Shown here: positions 1 through 4,915 of the stretch, in pieces | How positions within the stretch are numbered: position 1 is the first letter of the stretch | Layout: each line of letters opens with the position of its first letter | Assembly: GCA_025997955.1 (NCBI GenBank) | Contig: BNVH01000096.1 | Coordinates: 1-11,253, forward strand | Length of the DNA stretch: 11,253 bases | Direction of reading: 5' to 3' | DNA from: Synergistales bacterium | GTDB lineage: Bacteria > Synergistota > Synergistia > Synergistales > Aminobacteriaceae | Notes under the pieces: model-generated | The model's database searches: none | The model's input: the letters and a program-made list of their open reading frames with translations, nothing else | Told to the model about the DNA's origin: nothing | Made by a program: the position numbers and the translations under genes

Positions 1-57
1 CCGACCGCCAAGTTTTATTTTAGGGCATGTAGCAGAAAGAAACAAGAGCAAAGGGCT

Positions 58-110
58 ATTCGCCTACGGCGAATTGTTCCTTATATCCCCGCCATGAATG
101 GCGGGGTTTT
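58..110 (+). repeat. Paired hairpins, possible IS200/IS605-type right end or terminator
   Basis: Two perfect hairpins lie in tandem. The first is ATTCGCC (58-64), loop TAC, GGCGAAT (68-74). The second is CCCCGCCAT (87-95), GA, ATGGCGGGG (98-106), followed by TTTT (107-110) on the plus strand. The second could be a rho-independent terminator for plus-strand transcription from the left. The arrangement of short hairpins followed by a TTTTACGG-like end also resembles the ends of IS200/IS605 elements, whose TnpA recognises hairpins. No transposase is visible in the window, so the mobile-element reading rests on resemblance only. On the minus strand there is no T-run, so this is not a good terminator for the leftward genes. 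Confidence 0.45.
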
Positions 111-130
111 ACGGAACGGGGGATAAAAAC

Positions 131-592
131 TTAATCGCCAAAGTGAATAGAATTCCAGATAAGCTTAGCGGCAAAAATAAAAGAGACTAATGACGCTATG
201 CCAACAGCTCCATATAAAAGTGTCATTTCTTGTCTTTCATAAACATAAATAAAGCTAACCACTGAAACAATTGCAATAGAGCCTGCAAGCGCCCTGTCTA
301 TCATAAATTTTCTTTTTTCGGCATGTCGCAAACCTGACTTCAGGATGATATCAACAATTTTATCAAGGGATTGCTCATATAATTCCTTGCCAAGAGCTTC
401 TAAATTGTCTTGTATGGCTTTATCAACAAATTTATCAATTAGATCTTGGGCTGGATCTTGCCCATGAGCAATACGGTAATTCTTTTGATACTGACTGACA
501 CGAAAATTAAACGCCGTTGTGATCCACAAGTCAGCATCATATTCCAATAAACTCCGAATTTCAGCTTTGAGCAAGTCTTTAGTCCAGCTCAA
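131..592 (-). CDS. Two-TM membrane protein coupled to the dCTP-deaminase-fold gene
   Basis: This 153-residue protein is not recognised. Residues 1-95 are soluble and predicted helical, with many charged residues. Residues 101-118 and 124-145 form two hydrophobic segments separated by a short charged turn (YERQEM), a membrane hairpin close to the C-terminus. Translation appears to start at TTG (592-590), because the next in-frame Met is residue 97, inside the protein. The TTG overlaps the TGA stop of the upstream gene (TTGA, 589-592). An AAGGAG lies about 11 bases upstream. This points to translational coupling and obligate co-expression with the dCTP-deaminase-like protein. A cytosolic helical domain plus a TM hairpin is compatible with a membrane effector, but that is inference. 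Confidence 0.75.
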   Translation of the reverse strand: MSWTKDLLKAEIRSLLEYDADLWITTAFNFRVSQYQKNYRIAHGQDPAQDLIDKFVDKAIQDNLEALGKELYEQSLDKIVDIILKSGLRHAEKRKFMIDRALAGSIAIVSVVSFIYVYERQEMTLLYGAVGIASLVSFIFAAKLIWNSIHFGD

Positions 593-1296
593 AGAATCCC
601 CAGCTCCTTCTTTGCGTCGTCGTCTAATTGCGCGATAAAATCATCGTAATCACGGACTGCCTGTGCATCCCAAAAAGAAGAAAGCTCTTTGGCCATATCA
701 GAAGTCGCCGGTTCCTTGCCGCCTATTTTCGCAACACAGGCGCGTAATTCTTCATCCAAATGTAGCTTAGAAATCAGGGAGTTGCTTTCTCCCATATACT
801 TGACGTCTTTTCTTTGAGAGTAATCTCTAAGAGGAGTAGGCGCTGCCTCATGCAGTACGATTTGGCAAATCCTGACCCCGGGGACAAGCTTAATGGAAAG
901 CGTCCCATGATTACGGATCATAATGGGGAGCTGACCTTCGTAACCGGGGTTGATATAACCGGCCGCTGCGACATCTAACCCCAAACGCGCTATGCCGGAA
1001 CGATTTTCGACAGAGCAACAATAGTTTTTGGGAATTTTGATTTTTTCTTTAACCTGAGCAAGAGCAAACATACCGGAAGATAATTCACATACGTCTTTAT
1101 CTATAAAGAATGAGTCGTATTGTTCTTCTGGGATTGCCTGACCTAGAATAACGCGAGTCCCCGCTTTTGGAACTTTCAAAATGTTATCCAGTGTAAGATC
1201 AATAGAGGAAGGTTGCACATTTGAGTAAACAAACGGCAAAATCTCCAATCGCTTTGAAAGTATCAACTCTAAAATTCGCAAATCAGACGCGACCAT
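589..1296 (-). CDS. dCTP deaminase/dUTPase-fold protein, probably catalytically altered
   Basis: The 235-residue protein matches the Dcd/Dut fold. It has SSIDLTL near residue 30, an ENRSGIARLGL block (97-107) corresponding to the GRSSLARLGL nucleotide-binding block of E. coli Dcd, then YINPGYEGQLPI and a VPGVRICQIVLHE strand. Aligned by eye to E. coli Dcd, Arg115 is kept as Arg104. The catalytic Glu138 is Met126 and Asp128 is Asn116. The second acid is also the conserved catalytic Asp of trimeric dUTPases. Deamination is therefore unlikely, and simple dUTPase activity is doubtful. A roughly 60-residue charged C-terminal extension goes beyond the usual 190-residue length. The start is ATG with GAGGAGG about 5-8 bases upstream. 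An extended -10 promoter precedes it, and it is coupled to the two-TM gene downstream. It may bind nucleotide as a sensor or decoy (inference). Confidence 0.8.
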   Translation of the reverse strand: MVASDLRILELILSKRLEILPFVYSNVQPSSIDLTLDNILKVPKAGTRVILGQAIPEEQYDSFFIDKDVCELSSGMFALAQVKEKIKIPKNYCCSVENRSGIARLGLDVAAAGYINPGYEGQLPIMIRNHGTLSIKLVPGVRICQIVLHEAAPTPLRDYSQRKDVKYMGESNSLISKLHLDEELRACVAKIGGKEPATSDMAKELSSFWDAQAVRDYDDFIAQLDDDAKKELGIL

Positions 1297-1717
1297 ACGT
1301 TTTCCTCCTCTTAAACCTACTCGTCTGAATTATAGCATACCCTCCCTTAAAACACCTTTCCCGGCGTTGTCGGGAAAAAGTCGCCGGGCACCCTATTTTT
1401 CTCGCCAACTTCGGTTTGCTTCGCTTAACTGTGCGTTTGATTTTTACGAACGCTAAATTTAACTCGAATGTGGTTTCGTCGCCTGATACCTCCAAGGCGT
1501 TATCGTCGAGAATATCCGCCAAAATCTCGCCGCTTTTTTGCATTAACGCTTTTTGCTGTTCCTTTCCCTGAACCTCCGGCAACTGGCTTAACGTTCTGGC
1601 GAGAGCACGGATTTTAGCAAAGGTCTCTACTATCTGACTGAAGCACCCCGGCAGCTCCGGGCACTCTCCCCAGTATCCGCCGTCGGTTTCTTTATGTATC
1701 AGGACAAAAACTTTCAC
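1283..1717 (-). CDS. Chimeric ORF: HicB N-terminus joined to ORF6N-type C-terminus
   Basis: Residues 1-28 (MKVFVLIHKETDGGYW...CPELPGCFSQ) look like the start of a HicB antitoxin, whose domain normally continues for at least 40 more residues. From residue 29 the sequence reads IVETFAKIRALARTLSQLPE, then LMQKSGEILADILDD and ETTFELNLAFVKIKRTVKR. I recognise this as the C-terminal part of phage ORF6N/antirepressor-type DNA-binding proteins. The missing middle of that protein lies about 700 bp upstream at 2342-2485. The last 35-40 residues are basic and low in hydrophobicity and may be read-through past the original end. They overlap the downstream promoter and the first 14 bases of the next gene. 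The start is GTG with AAAGGAG about 10 bases upstream. No HicA partner is visible, so this is probably a recombination product without antitoxin function. Confidence 0.55.
   Translation of the reverse strand: MKVFVLIHKETDGGYWGECPELPGCFSQIVETFAKIRALARTLSQLPEVQGKEQQKALMQKSGEILADILDDNALEVSGDETTFELNLAFVKIKRTVKRSKPKLARKIGCPATFSRQRRERCFKGGYAIIQTSRFKRRKTYGRV
1329..1337 (-). promoter_or_regulatory. Extended -10 promoter for the dCTP-deaminase-like/two-TM unit
   Basis: Read on the minus strand, positions 1337-1329 spell TGCTATAAT, an extended -10 with a perfect TATAAT. It stands 32 bases upstream of the ATG at 1296. No good -35 is seen at 16-18 bases (AGGTGT or similar), as is usual for extended -10 promoters. 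The RBS GAGGAGG follows at about 1304-1310. It lies inside the tail of the chimeric ORF, so the two-gene unit can be transcribed independently of the repressor operon. Confidence 0.55.
1357..1377 (-). terminator. Hairpin upstream of the extended -10, possible weak terminator
   Basis: TTTCCCG and CGGGAAA form a perfect 7-bp stem around a 7-base loop. On the minus strand it is followed by GGTGTTTTAAGG, a poor T-run. It sits between the ORF6N-type tail and the promoter of the next unit, so it may have been the terminator of the original ORF6N gene. A weak attenuator is equally possible. Confidence 0.35.
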
Positions 1718-1761
1718 CGTCTGTCACTCCTTTCAGAACACCTTATTAATTTCCATACGCG

Positions 1762-2031
1762 TTATTTGAAAAGGTCATCATGCGTGCCCATACGTTCCAG
1801 AACCAAGAAACCATTTACTATGCGATAAATAATCAACCAGTCAAATTCGGCATGGAATTCAAAATAACCCGCCCATTTTCCGGAGAGTGGATGATTTTTA
1901 TACTGCGCCGGCAATTGTTGTTCTGTCGCCAACAGTATTAGCGGGGGAAGTATCTTTATAATGTCCCGCCCCTGCATTACCGCCTTCTTGACATCTTTGC
2001 CGAATGTACTGGACTGCTTGATTTTTAGCAT
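1762..2031 (-). CDS. yafQ: YafQ-family type II toxin (RelE superfamily mRNA interferase)
   Basis: The 89-residue protein is a ribosome-dependent mRNA interferase of the YafQ branch of the RelE superfamily, which cleaves mRNA in the ribosomal A site when released from its antitoxin. The characteristic C-terminal block is intact: HPLSG at 47-51, H60, DW at 64-65, R80, and GTHDDLF at 82-88. With an offset of three, these match the E. coli YafQ residues H50, H63, D67, W68, R83 and H87, so the toxin is probably active. The gene overlaps the 3' end of the antitoxin by 7 bases, the usual antitoxin-first order. It lies in a segment that appears to have been inserted into an ORF6N-type gene. A role in stabilising the prophage or the integrated segment is inferred. 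Confidence 0.88.
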   Translation of the reverse strand: MLKIKQSSTFGKDVKKAVMQGRDIIKILPPLILLATEQQLPAQYKNHPLSGKWAGYFEFHAEFDWLIIYRIVNGFLVLERMGTHDDLFK

Positions 2032-2261
2032 TTTACTCCAAGCGCGTCAAACATATCCTGTACCGTGTCATACGTCGGGAGTTTTTCAATATCTTCGGAT
2101 TCCAGCAACGCTGCTATAGTCTCCGCGTTCGGTTCGTAATTGTCTATATCGTCCACTGCCATGAGGTCTTCAATGAGATCAAGTACGGTCATAACTTTAT
2201 CATCCGGCAAATCCTGAATTATTTGTGATAATCTTTCACGTTCCAGTGTTGCTGTTGTCAT
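2025..2261 (-). CDS. Antitoxin partner of the YafQ-family toxin
   Basis: This 78-residue acidic protein sits immediately upstream of the toxin and overlaps it by 7 bases. The N-terminal half (MTTATLERERLSQIIQDLP...VLDLIEDLM) is predicted helical. The C-terminal half is rich in Asp and Glu (DDIDNYEPNAETIAALLESED), as expected of a flexible antitoxin tail that wraps the toxin. No clear ribbon-helix-helix strand of the RelB/DinJ type is visible at the N-terminus, so the DNA-binding fold is uncertain. The identification rests mainly on position and charge. The ATG at 2261 has GAAAGGAG about 11 bases upstream. A GGCC hairpin in the leader (2290-2315) may attenuate expression. Confidence 0.75.
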   Translation of the reverse strand: MTTATLERERLSQIIQDLPDDKVMTVLDLIEDLMAVDDIDNYEPNAETIAALLESEDIEKLPTYDTVQDMFDALGVKC

Positions 2262-2289
2262 AGTTTGTTGCTCTCCTTTCTAATAAAAT

Positions 2290-2315
2290 AAAGGCCAGTC
2301 ATAGAGCGGCCTTTT
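2290..2315 (-). terminator. GGCC hairpin in the leader of the toxin-antitoxin genes
   Basis: AAAGGCC (2290-2296) and GGCCTTT (2308-2314) form a perfect 7-bp stem with an 11-base loop. On the minus strand it is followed by ATTTTATT, and on the plus strand by a single further T. It lies between the ORF6N remnant and the antitoxin RBS, so it could terminate upstream transcription or attenuate the toxin-antitoxin genes. Confidence 0.45.
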
Positions 2316-2341
2316 ACCGGACTATGAAAGATTACCGTGTT

Positions 2342-2485
2342 TTATTCATGTAGTACGTTCCCTATGGTGGTTTGGGTGGCCTTCGGGCTTTTCAGGATAG
2401 TGGCAAGCATATATAGGCCCTTCTCGGTGAAGGCTTTAGGAAGTTTGTTTTTGCCTCCCCAACTTGAAGTCGAAAATTTCGACAT
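2342..2485 (-). pseudogene. ORF6N/antirepressor-type gene remnant (middle segment)
   Basis: On the minus strand a frame from 2485 to 2342 encodes 47 residues, including STSSWGGKNKLPKAFTEKG, LYMLATILKSPKATQTTI, then GNVLHE and a stop. I recognise this as the middle of a phage ORF6N-type DNA-binding protein. The family normally continues from TTI into IVETFAKIR, and exactly that continuation is found at codon 29 of the chimeric ORF at 1633. The gene was therefore split at about 2363 by roughly 730 bp carrying the toxin-antitoxin pair and a HicB head. At its N-terminal side, HVEI in the adjoining frame followed by an extra T before STSSWGG suggests a 1-base frameshift as well. The whole is a decayed gene. 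Confidence 0.6.
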
Positions 2486-2696
2486 GTACAGGTGTAGAAG
2501 ACAGCGATTCGAGGTGATCTATTTTTGAATGTCTTTTTCGAGGGGTCGGCGACACCGCCGGGGACGAGACAGGTTCAGGAGCAGTCTCAATTTCAGGAGT
2601 GGGCTCGGGCCAATCATCTGTTATTTTTGGCACGGGAATCTCTCCAAAACCAAAAAAATCTTTTATAGCTTTTAGAAAGTTTTCAAGAATGGGCAT
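2436..2696 (-). CDS. Small proline-rich hypothetical protein with scrambled C-terminus
   Basis: The 86-residue reading frame is not recognised. Residues 1-19 form an amphipathic aromatic helix (LENFLKAIKDFFGF). Residues 20-53 are rich in Pro, Glu and Thr and likely disordered, ending in a basic patch (PRKRHSK). From about residue 71 (HVEI) it runs out of frame through the ORF6N remnant, so the last dozen residues are probably not native. The ATG has AAAGGAG about 8-9 bases upstream, which supports translation. It lies 16 bases after the membrane-anchored gene, in the same operon as the repressor. The authentic protein may have ended elsewhere before recombination. Confidence 0.5.
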   Translation of the reverse strand: MPILENFLKAIKDFFGFGEIPVPKITDDWPEPTPEIETAPEPVSSPAVSPTPRKRHSKIDHLESLSSTPVHVEIFDFKLGRQKQTS

Positions 2697-2712
2697 TTGG
2701 TTAGGCTCCTTT

Positions 2713-3342
2713 CTAATATCTGATAACCCTGCCTCTTTTGCGGGGAGGCAAATCTAATTCTTCAAAAGAAATTACAAATTCGATTGCGTTCTTTTGTTTT
2801 TCAAGTCTTCTAAGCTCGCTCTTGCCTTTTTCGGTCAATGTCCAACGGCGCGATTCTTCTTTGCTGAAGTCAAATAAACTATTCAAAGAGAAGAATTTAC
2901 GGGCCTCTTTGAGTACATCTTGACCGATTATCTCCAGACTCTCTCCTTCTCTCTCAAATTCCTGAAGGCTCCCCAGAAAGTCCGCCGCAGGCTTAGATTT
3001 TAAGCATTTCTTTTGCAGAAAATCTAAGAGCCGATATTCACGACAGTCAGGGAGGCATTGTTCAGCGAATAAAAGAAAAACTCCTGACATAGACAAGGTT
3101 ATCCTATAACTTCTTTCTTTTGCGTGATTGAAATAATTCGGAGTACTCAAAACGTAGTCAATCCCAATAGACTGATTCATAAAAATACCATCGTCTTTTT
3201 TATTGCCACGCAACAACGCAATAGCTCGTTTTATAAATGAACGTATTGCTTCCCAAAAGGTTGCCGCAACTATCAATATCACTCCTACAGCTATGTCAGA
3301 AAAATGGATTTTAAGCCAAGACATAATTTCCATTATGCTCAA
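2713..3342 (-). CDS. N-terminally membrane-anchored hypothetical protein
   Basis: This 209-residue protein has one hydrophobic segment at about residues 14-33 (IAVGVILIVAATFW) followed by a basic stretch (RSFIKRAIALLRGNKK), consistent with a single N-terminal anchor and a cytosolic body. The body is mixed alpha/beta and charged. A stretch near residues 160-180 (SRRWTLTEKGKSELRRLEKQ) resembles the end of a winged-helix domain (LTEKG), so the soluble part may be a winged helix. It directly follows the CI-like repressor in the leftward operon, with 10 bases between them. A TTG at 3342 or ATG at 3333 could be the start, and neither has a strong SD. Superinfection exclusion is a common job for anchored proteins in this position, but no signature proves it. 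Confidence 0.65.
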   Translation of the reverse strand: MSIMEIMSWLKIHFSDIAVGVILIVAATFWEAIRSFIKRAIALLRGNKKDDGIFMNQSIGIDYVLSTPNYFNHAKERSYRITLSMSGVFLLFAEQCLPDCREYRLLDFLQKKCLKSKPAADFLGSLQEFEREGESLEIIGQDVLKEARKFFSLNSLFDFSKEESRRWTLTEKGKSELRRLEKQKNAIEFVISFEELDLPPRKRGRVIRY

Positions 3343-3352
3343 TTTATTCTCA

Positions 3353-3796
3353 CTACCCTCTTTTATCTACCGCTGCTATGGTGGCGATAATAATACTCTC
3401 AGGCGTCCCCATCGGGAAAACCAAGCGCTTACCGTGCCCAAACTCATAGACAATACTGTTCTCCGGCACAGGAGACGACTCATAGACAATACTGCGCGTG
3501 CTGTTGTCTATATCTTTTTGCTGAATGCTCGTGTCTTCGTTTTTTTCTATAAAATTACTATCTACATTCTGAACCCTCCCGACCATCGGCGCTGGGTCGT
3601 CGGTCTCGCCCATAAGGTAATTAGCGGATGTATTAAGCGCGTCGGCGAGGGCATAAAGAGATTTTGAATTAGGGGAGCGAATATCATTTTCCCAACGGCG
3701 AAGGGTCATTTCATGCACACCTATAAGCTCCGCTAATTGAGCTTGATTAAACCCTTTCTTTTTACGCTCTTCTTTTATTCGTTCTCCGATACTCAT
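3353..3796 (-). CDS. CI-like XRE-family phage repressor
   Basis: The 147-residue protein opens with a classic XRE/Cro-CI helix-turn-helix: IKEERKKKGFNQAQLAELIGVHEMTLRRWENDIRSPNSKSLYALADAL at about 7-54, with the recognition helix at EMTLRRWEN. The remaining 90 residues have no LexA/UmuD-type Ser-Lys peptidase signature, so induction by RecA self-cleavage is not evident. The C-terminus (LVFPMGTPESIIIATIAAV) may mediate oligomerisation. A perfect 17-bp duplication gives two SIVYE copies 12 residues apart. The start is ATG with GAGGTG close upstream. The gene faces the lytic operon across an AT-rich region with repeated GGTTCT cores, the layout of a lysogeny switch. Its recognition helix nearly matches that of the second XRE protein on the plus strand. 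Confidence 0.88.
   Translation of the reverse strand: MSIGERIKEERKKKGFNQAQLAELIGVHEMTLRRWENDIRSPNSKSLYALADALNTSANYLMGETDDPAPMVGRVQNVDSNFIEKNEDTSIQQKDIDNSTRSIVYESSPVPENSIVYEFGHGKRLVFPMGTPESIIIATIAAVDKRG
3442..3494. repeat. 17-bp direct repeat inside the repressor gene
   Basis: ACTCATAGACAATACTG occurs at 3442-3458 and again at 3478-3494, identical and exactly 36 bases apart. On the coding (minus) strand each copy encodes SIVYE, so the duplication keeps the frame and inserts 12 residues into the linker region of the repressor. Confidence 0.9.
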
Positions 3797-3825
3797 ATCA
3801 CACCTCTTTTTTATGTATGAATTAA

Positions 3826-3854
3826 ATAATACCGTTTGGTTCTCTTTTTTAGAA
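3826..3854 (-). promoter_or_regulatory. Possible leftward promoter for the repressor
   Basis: On the minus strand, TATTAT (3831-3826) with TTCTAA (3854-3849) at a spacing of 17 bases is a weak promoter match upstream of the repressor ATG at 3796. The GGTTCT-N10-AGAACC inverted repeat (3838-3859) overlaps its spacer and -35, which would fit autoregulation. Confidence 0.35.
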
Positions 3855-3953
3855 GAACCGTAGGGTTTTATAAATATAACTTTTTAGTTCTATTTTTATG
3901 AAATACTATTGACAGAACCAAAAAGTTAGATAAAATACAAACATAAAAGTTCT
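3838..3953. promoter_or_regulatory. Candidate repressor operator cluster
   Basis: Five copies of a GGTTCT/AGTTCT core lie between the divergent genes. On the plus strand they are at 3838-3843, 3886-3891 and 3948-3953, and on the minus strand at 3854-3859 and 3914-3919. The first two form a GGTTCT-N10-AGAACC inverted repeat. The copies at 3886 and 3914 share a longer match, AACTTTTT(A/G)GTTCT(A/G)T, in opposite orientation. One copy abuts the -35 of the rightward promoter and one lies just past the expected start of transcription, as expected of lambda-like operators bound by the XRE proteins. Confidence 0.6.
3909..3936 (+). promoter_or_regulatory. Rightward early promoter (PR-like)
   Basis: TTGACA (3909-3914) and TAAAAT (3931-3936) are separated by 16 bases, giving a near-consensus sigma-70 promoter. 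Transcription should start near 3943, about 25 bases before the ATG at 3969. An operator core on the minus strand (3914-3919) overlaps the end of the -35, so repressor binding would block it. Confidence 0.75.
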
Positions 3954-3968
3954 AAGGTGGGTGAAAAA

Positions 3969-4319
3969 ATGAGTCATTCTTTCCAAATAAGATTTGATCC
4001 TTTTGTTAGTAAGTGGCTAAAGAATACTATGTGCGATGAGCATGGGTGTAATAGGTCATATTTCGTCGATTTGTTCTTAATGGTGGATTTAGACGCCGCG
4101 AATCCGCCGAGCAAAGAAGAACTTTTCAAAGCGGCCAACTCGCTGGCTAACATGGTGCAATTTTATTGGGAACAGGGCATTTTTCAAAAATTTTTGCCCG
4201 GCCCCGATGATGAAAATTTACGTGAGTTTATGGAGTTAAAGAAATACAGCAAGAGCATTGAACGTGACCCCTCGACCGAAGGTGTGTATTTATGCGCTAC
4301 GGAGTGGGAGAAGCTGTAG
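3969..4319 (+). CDS. RHH-like hypothetical protein, first gene of the lytic operon
   Basis: The 116-residue product starts at ATG 3969, with AAGGTGG 8 bases upstream. An in-frame GTG at 3957 is less likely because it lies inside that RBS. Residues 3-38 (HSFQIRFDPFVSKWLKNT...RSYFVDLFL) look like a ribbon-helix-helix strand-helix-helix pattern with a basic strand, so it may bind DNA. The rest is unassigned and includes an aromatic stretch (MVQFYWEQGIFQKF). It occupies the cro position but has no HTH. It ends with TAG, and the next regulator continues in exactly the same frame, directly after the stop. This raises the possibility of read-through to an RHH-XRE fusion or of a gene split by a nonsense change. 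Function is otherwise unknown. Confidence 0.7.
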   Translation: MSHSFQIRFDPFVSKWLKNTMCDEHGCNRSYFVDLFLMVDLDAANPPSKEELFKAANSLANMVQFYWEQGIFQKFLPGPDDENLREFMELKKYSKSIERDPSTEGVYLCATEWEKL

Positions 4320-4323
4320 GAGG
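4318..4323 (+). promoter_or_regulatory. SD overlapping the TAG stop, with no canonical start after it
   Basis: AGGAGG overlaps the TAG stop of the upstream gene (4317-4319). The following in-frame codons are GCG ATA AAA ATC AAC TTC ATT, and no ATG, GTG or TTG occurs until TTG at 4368. ATC at 4332 stands at an ideal 8-base spacing, while ATA at 4326 is too close at 2 bases. The site suggests re-initiation at a rare start codon. Confidence 0.55.
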
Positions 4324-4331
4324 CGATAAAA

Positions 4332-4751
4332 ATCAACTTCATTAGGTTTTACAGAGAAAAGGCGGGGTTGACTCAAATTGAGTTAGCCGAAAGGTTAGAT
4401 GTAGTTGAAATGACTATCCGCCGATGGGAGAACAACCTCCGCGAGCCCCGCGCGTCGGATATACAGAAGCTGTGCGAAGTGCTGGGATGTAGCGAGAGAG
4501 AGTTGCTGAACGGCCCCCAAGAAGAAGTATTTAAGGTCGAATTGAGGTTTGTACACGGAAGAGAGGAGATTGATGAAGAGATGAAAACGAACGGCGTGAG
4601 TTTGGTAATGGGCGACGACGGCTTTCTCGGTATTGCCGGAGGGAAGATTGTCAAGGACGAGGAGGACGCGAAGAGCGTGGCGGCGGAAGTGCTGAAGAAT
4701 CTGCTGTTTGGATTGAAGCACAGGGACGAATTTATAGGGGGGAAAGCATGA
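4332..4751 (+). CDS. Second XRE-family regulator (Cro-like role), non-canonical start
   Basis: From 4332 the product is about 139 residues. INFIRFYREKAGLTQIELAERLDVVEMTIRRWENNLREPRASDIQKL is a complete XRE domain. Its recognition helix EMTIRRWEN is almost the same as that of the CI-like repressor (EMTLRRWEN), so both probably bind the same operators, as CI and Cro do. After residue 65 comes an acidic domain of unknown role. Starting at the first canonical codon, TTG 4368, would remove helix 1 of the HTH, so true translation must begin upstream at ATC 4332 or ATA 4326, or come from read-through of the TAG at 4317. The preceding AGGAGG favours re-initiation. The 3' end overlaps the next gene by ATGA. 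The start position is uncertain. Confidence 0.75.
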   Translation: MNFIRFYREKAGLTQIELAERLDVVEMTIRRWENNLREPRASDIQKLCEVLGCSERELLNGPQEEVFKVELRFVHGREEIDEEMKTNGVSLVMGDDGFLGIAGGKIVKDEEDAKSVAAEVLKNLLFGLKHRDEFIGGKA

Positions 4752-4915
4752 GTATTGTTATGAATTGCAAGCGCACCAAAAACGGCGGGATTTTATGGTC
4801 GGGGAAAACGAAAAAGCATCTCTATGCCGGAAAATTAGCAAACGGCATAGAGCAGATGAAGCAGTTTGGAGAGCGGGAGTTTCCTGGTGAGGATGTAGCG
4901 GTTGTTATTGCCTAG
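4748..4915 (+). CDS. Small basic hypothetical protein (55 aa)
   Basis: A short frame starts at ATG 4748, overlapping the TGA of the XRE gene (ATGA), and ends with TAG at 4913-4915. The 55-residue product begins MSIVMNCKRTKNGGILW, contains TKKHLYAGKLANGIEQMKQF and ends in FPGEDVAVVIA. It is basic at the N-terminus and not recognised. The tight overlap with the regulator and a GGGGGGAAAGC stretch just upstream support translation. Its 3' end overlaps the 3' end of the leftward gene that follows by 11 bases. Confidence 0.55.
   Translation: MSIVMNCKRTKNGGILWSGKTKKHLYAGKLANGIEQMKQFGEREFPGEDVAVVIA

Noticed and set aside
1283..1717. Functional HicAB system
   Set aside because: Only the first 28 residues look like HicB, and no HicA is present.
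2290..2315. Homology between this hairpin and the one at 7563-7585
   Set aside because: They share only GAGCGGCCT, which is common in stem structures.
2337..2528. Plus-strand 63-aa ORF
   Set aside because: It is the antisense of the ORF6N remnant, has no RBS and no recognisable product.
4373..4721. Two minus-strand ORFs opposite the XRE gene
   Set aside because: They mirror a gene with a clear HTH domain and show no start signals.
3969..4751. Genome-wide recoding of TAG
   Set aside because: Several ordinary genes here (4915, 7886, 3353, 2713) end at TAG, and most others use TAA or TGA normally.
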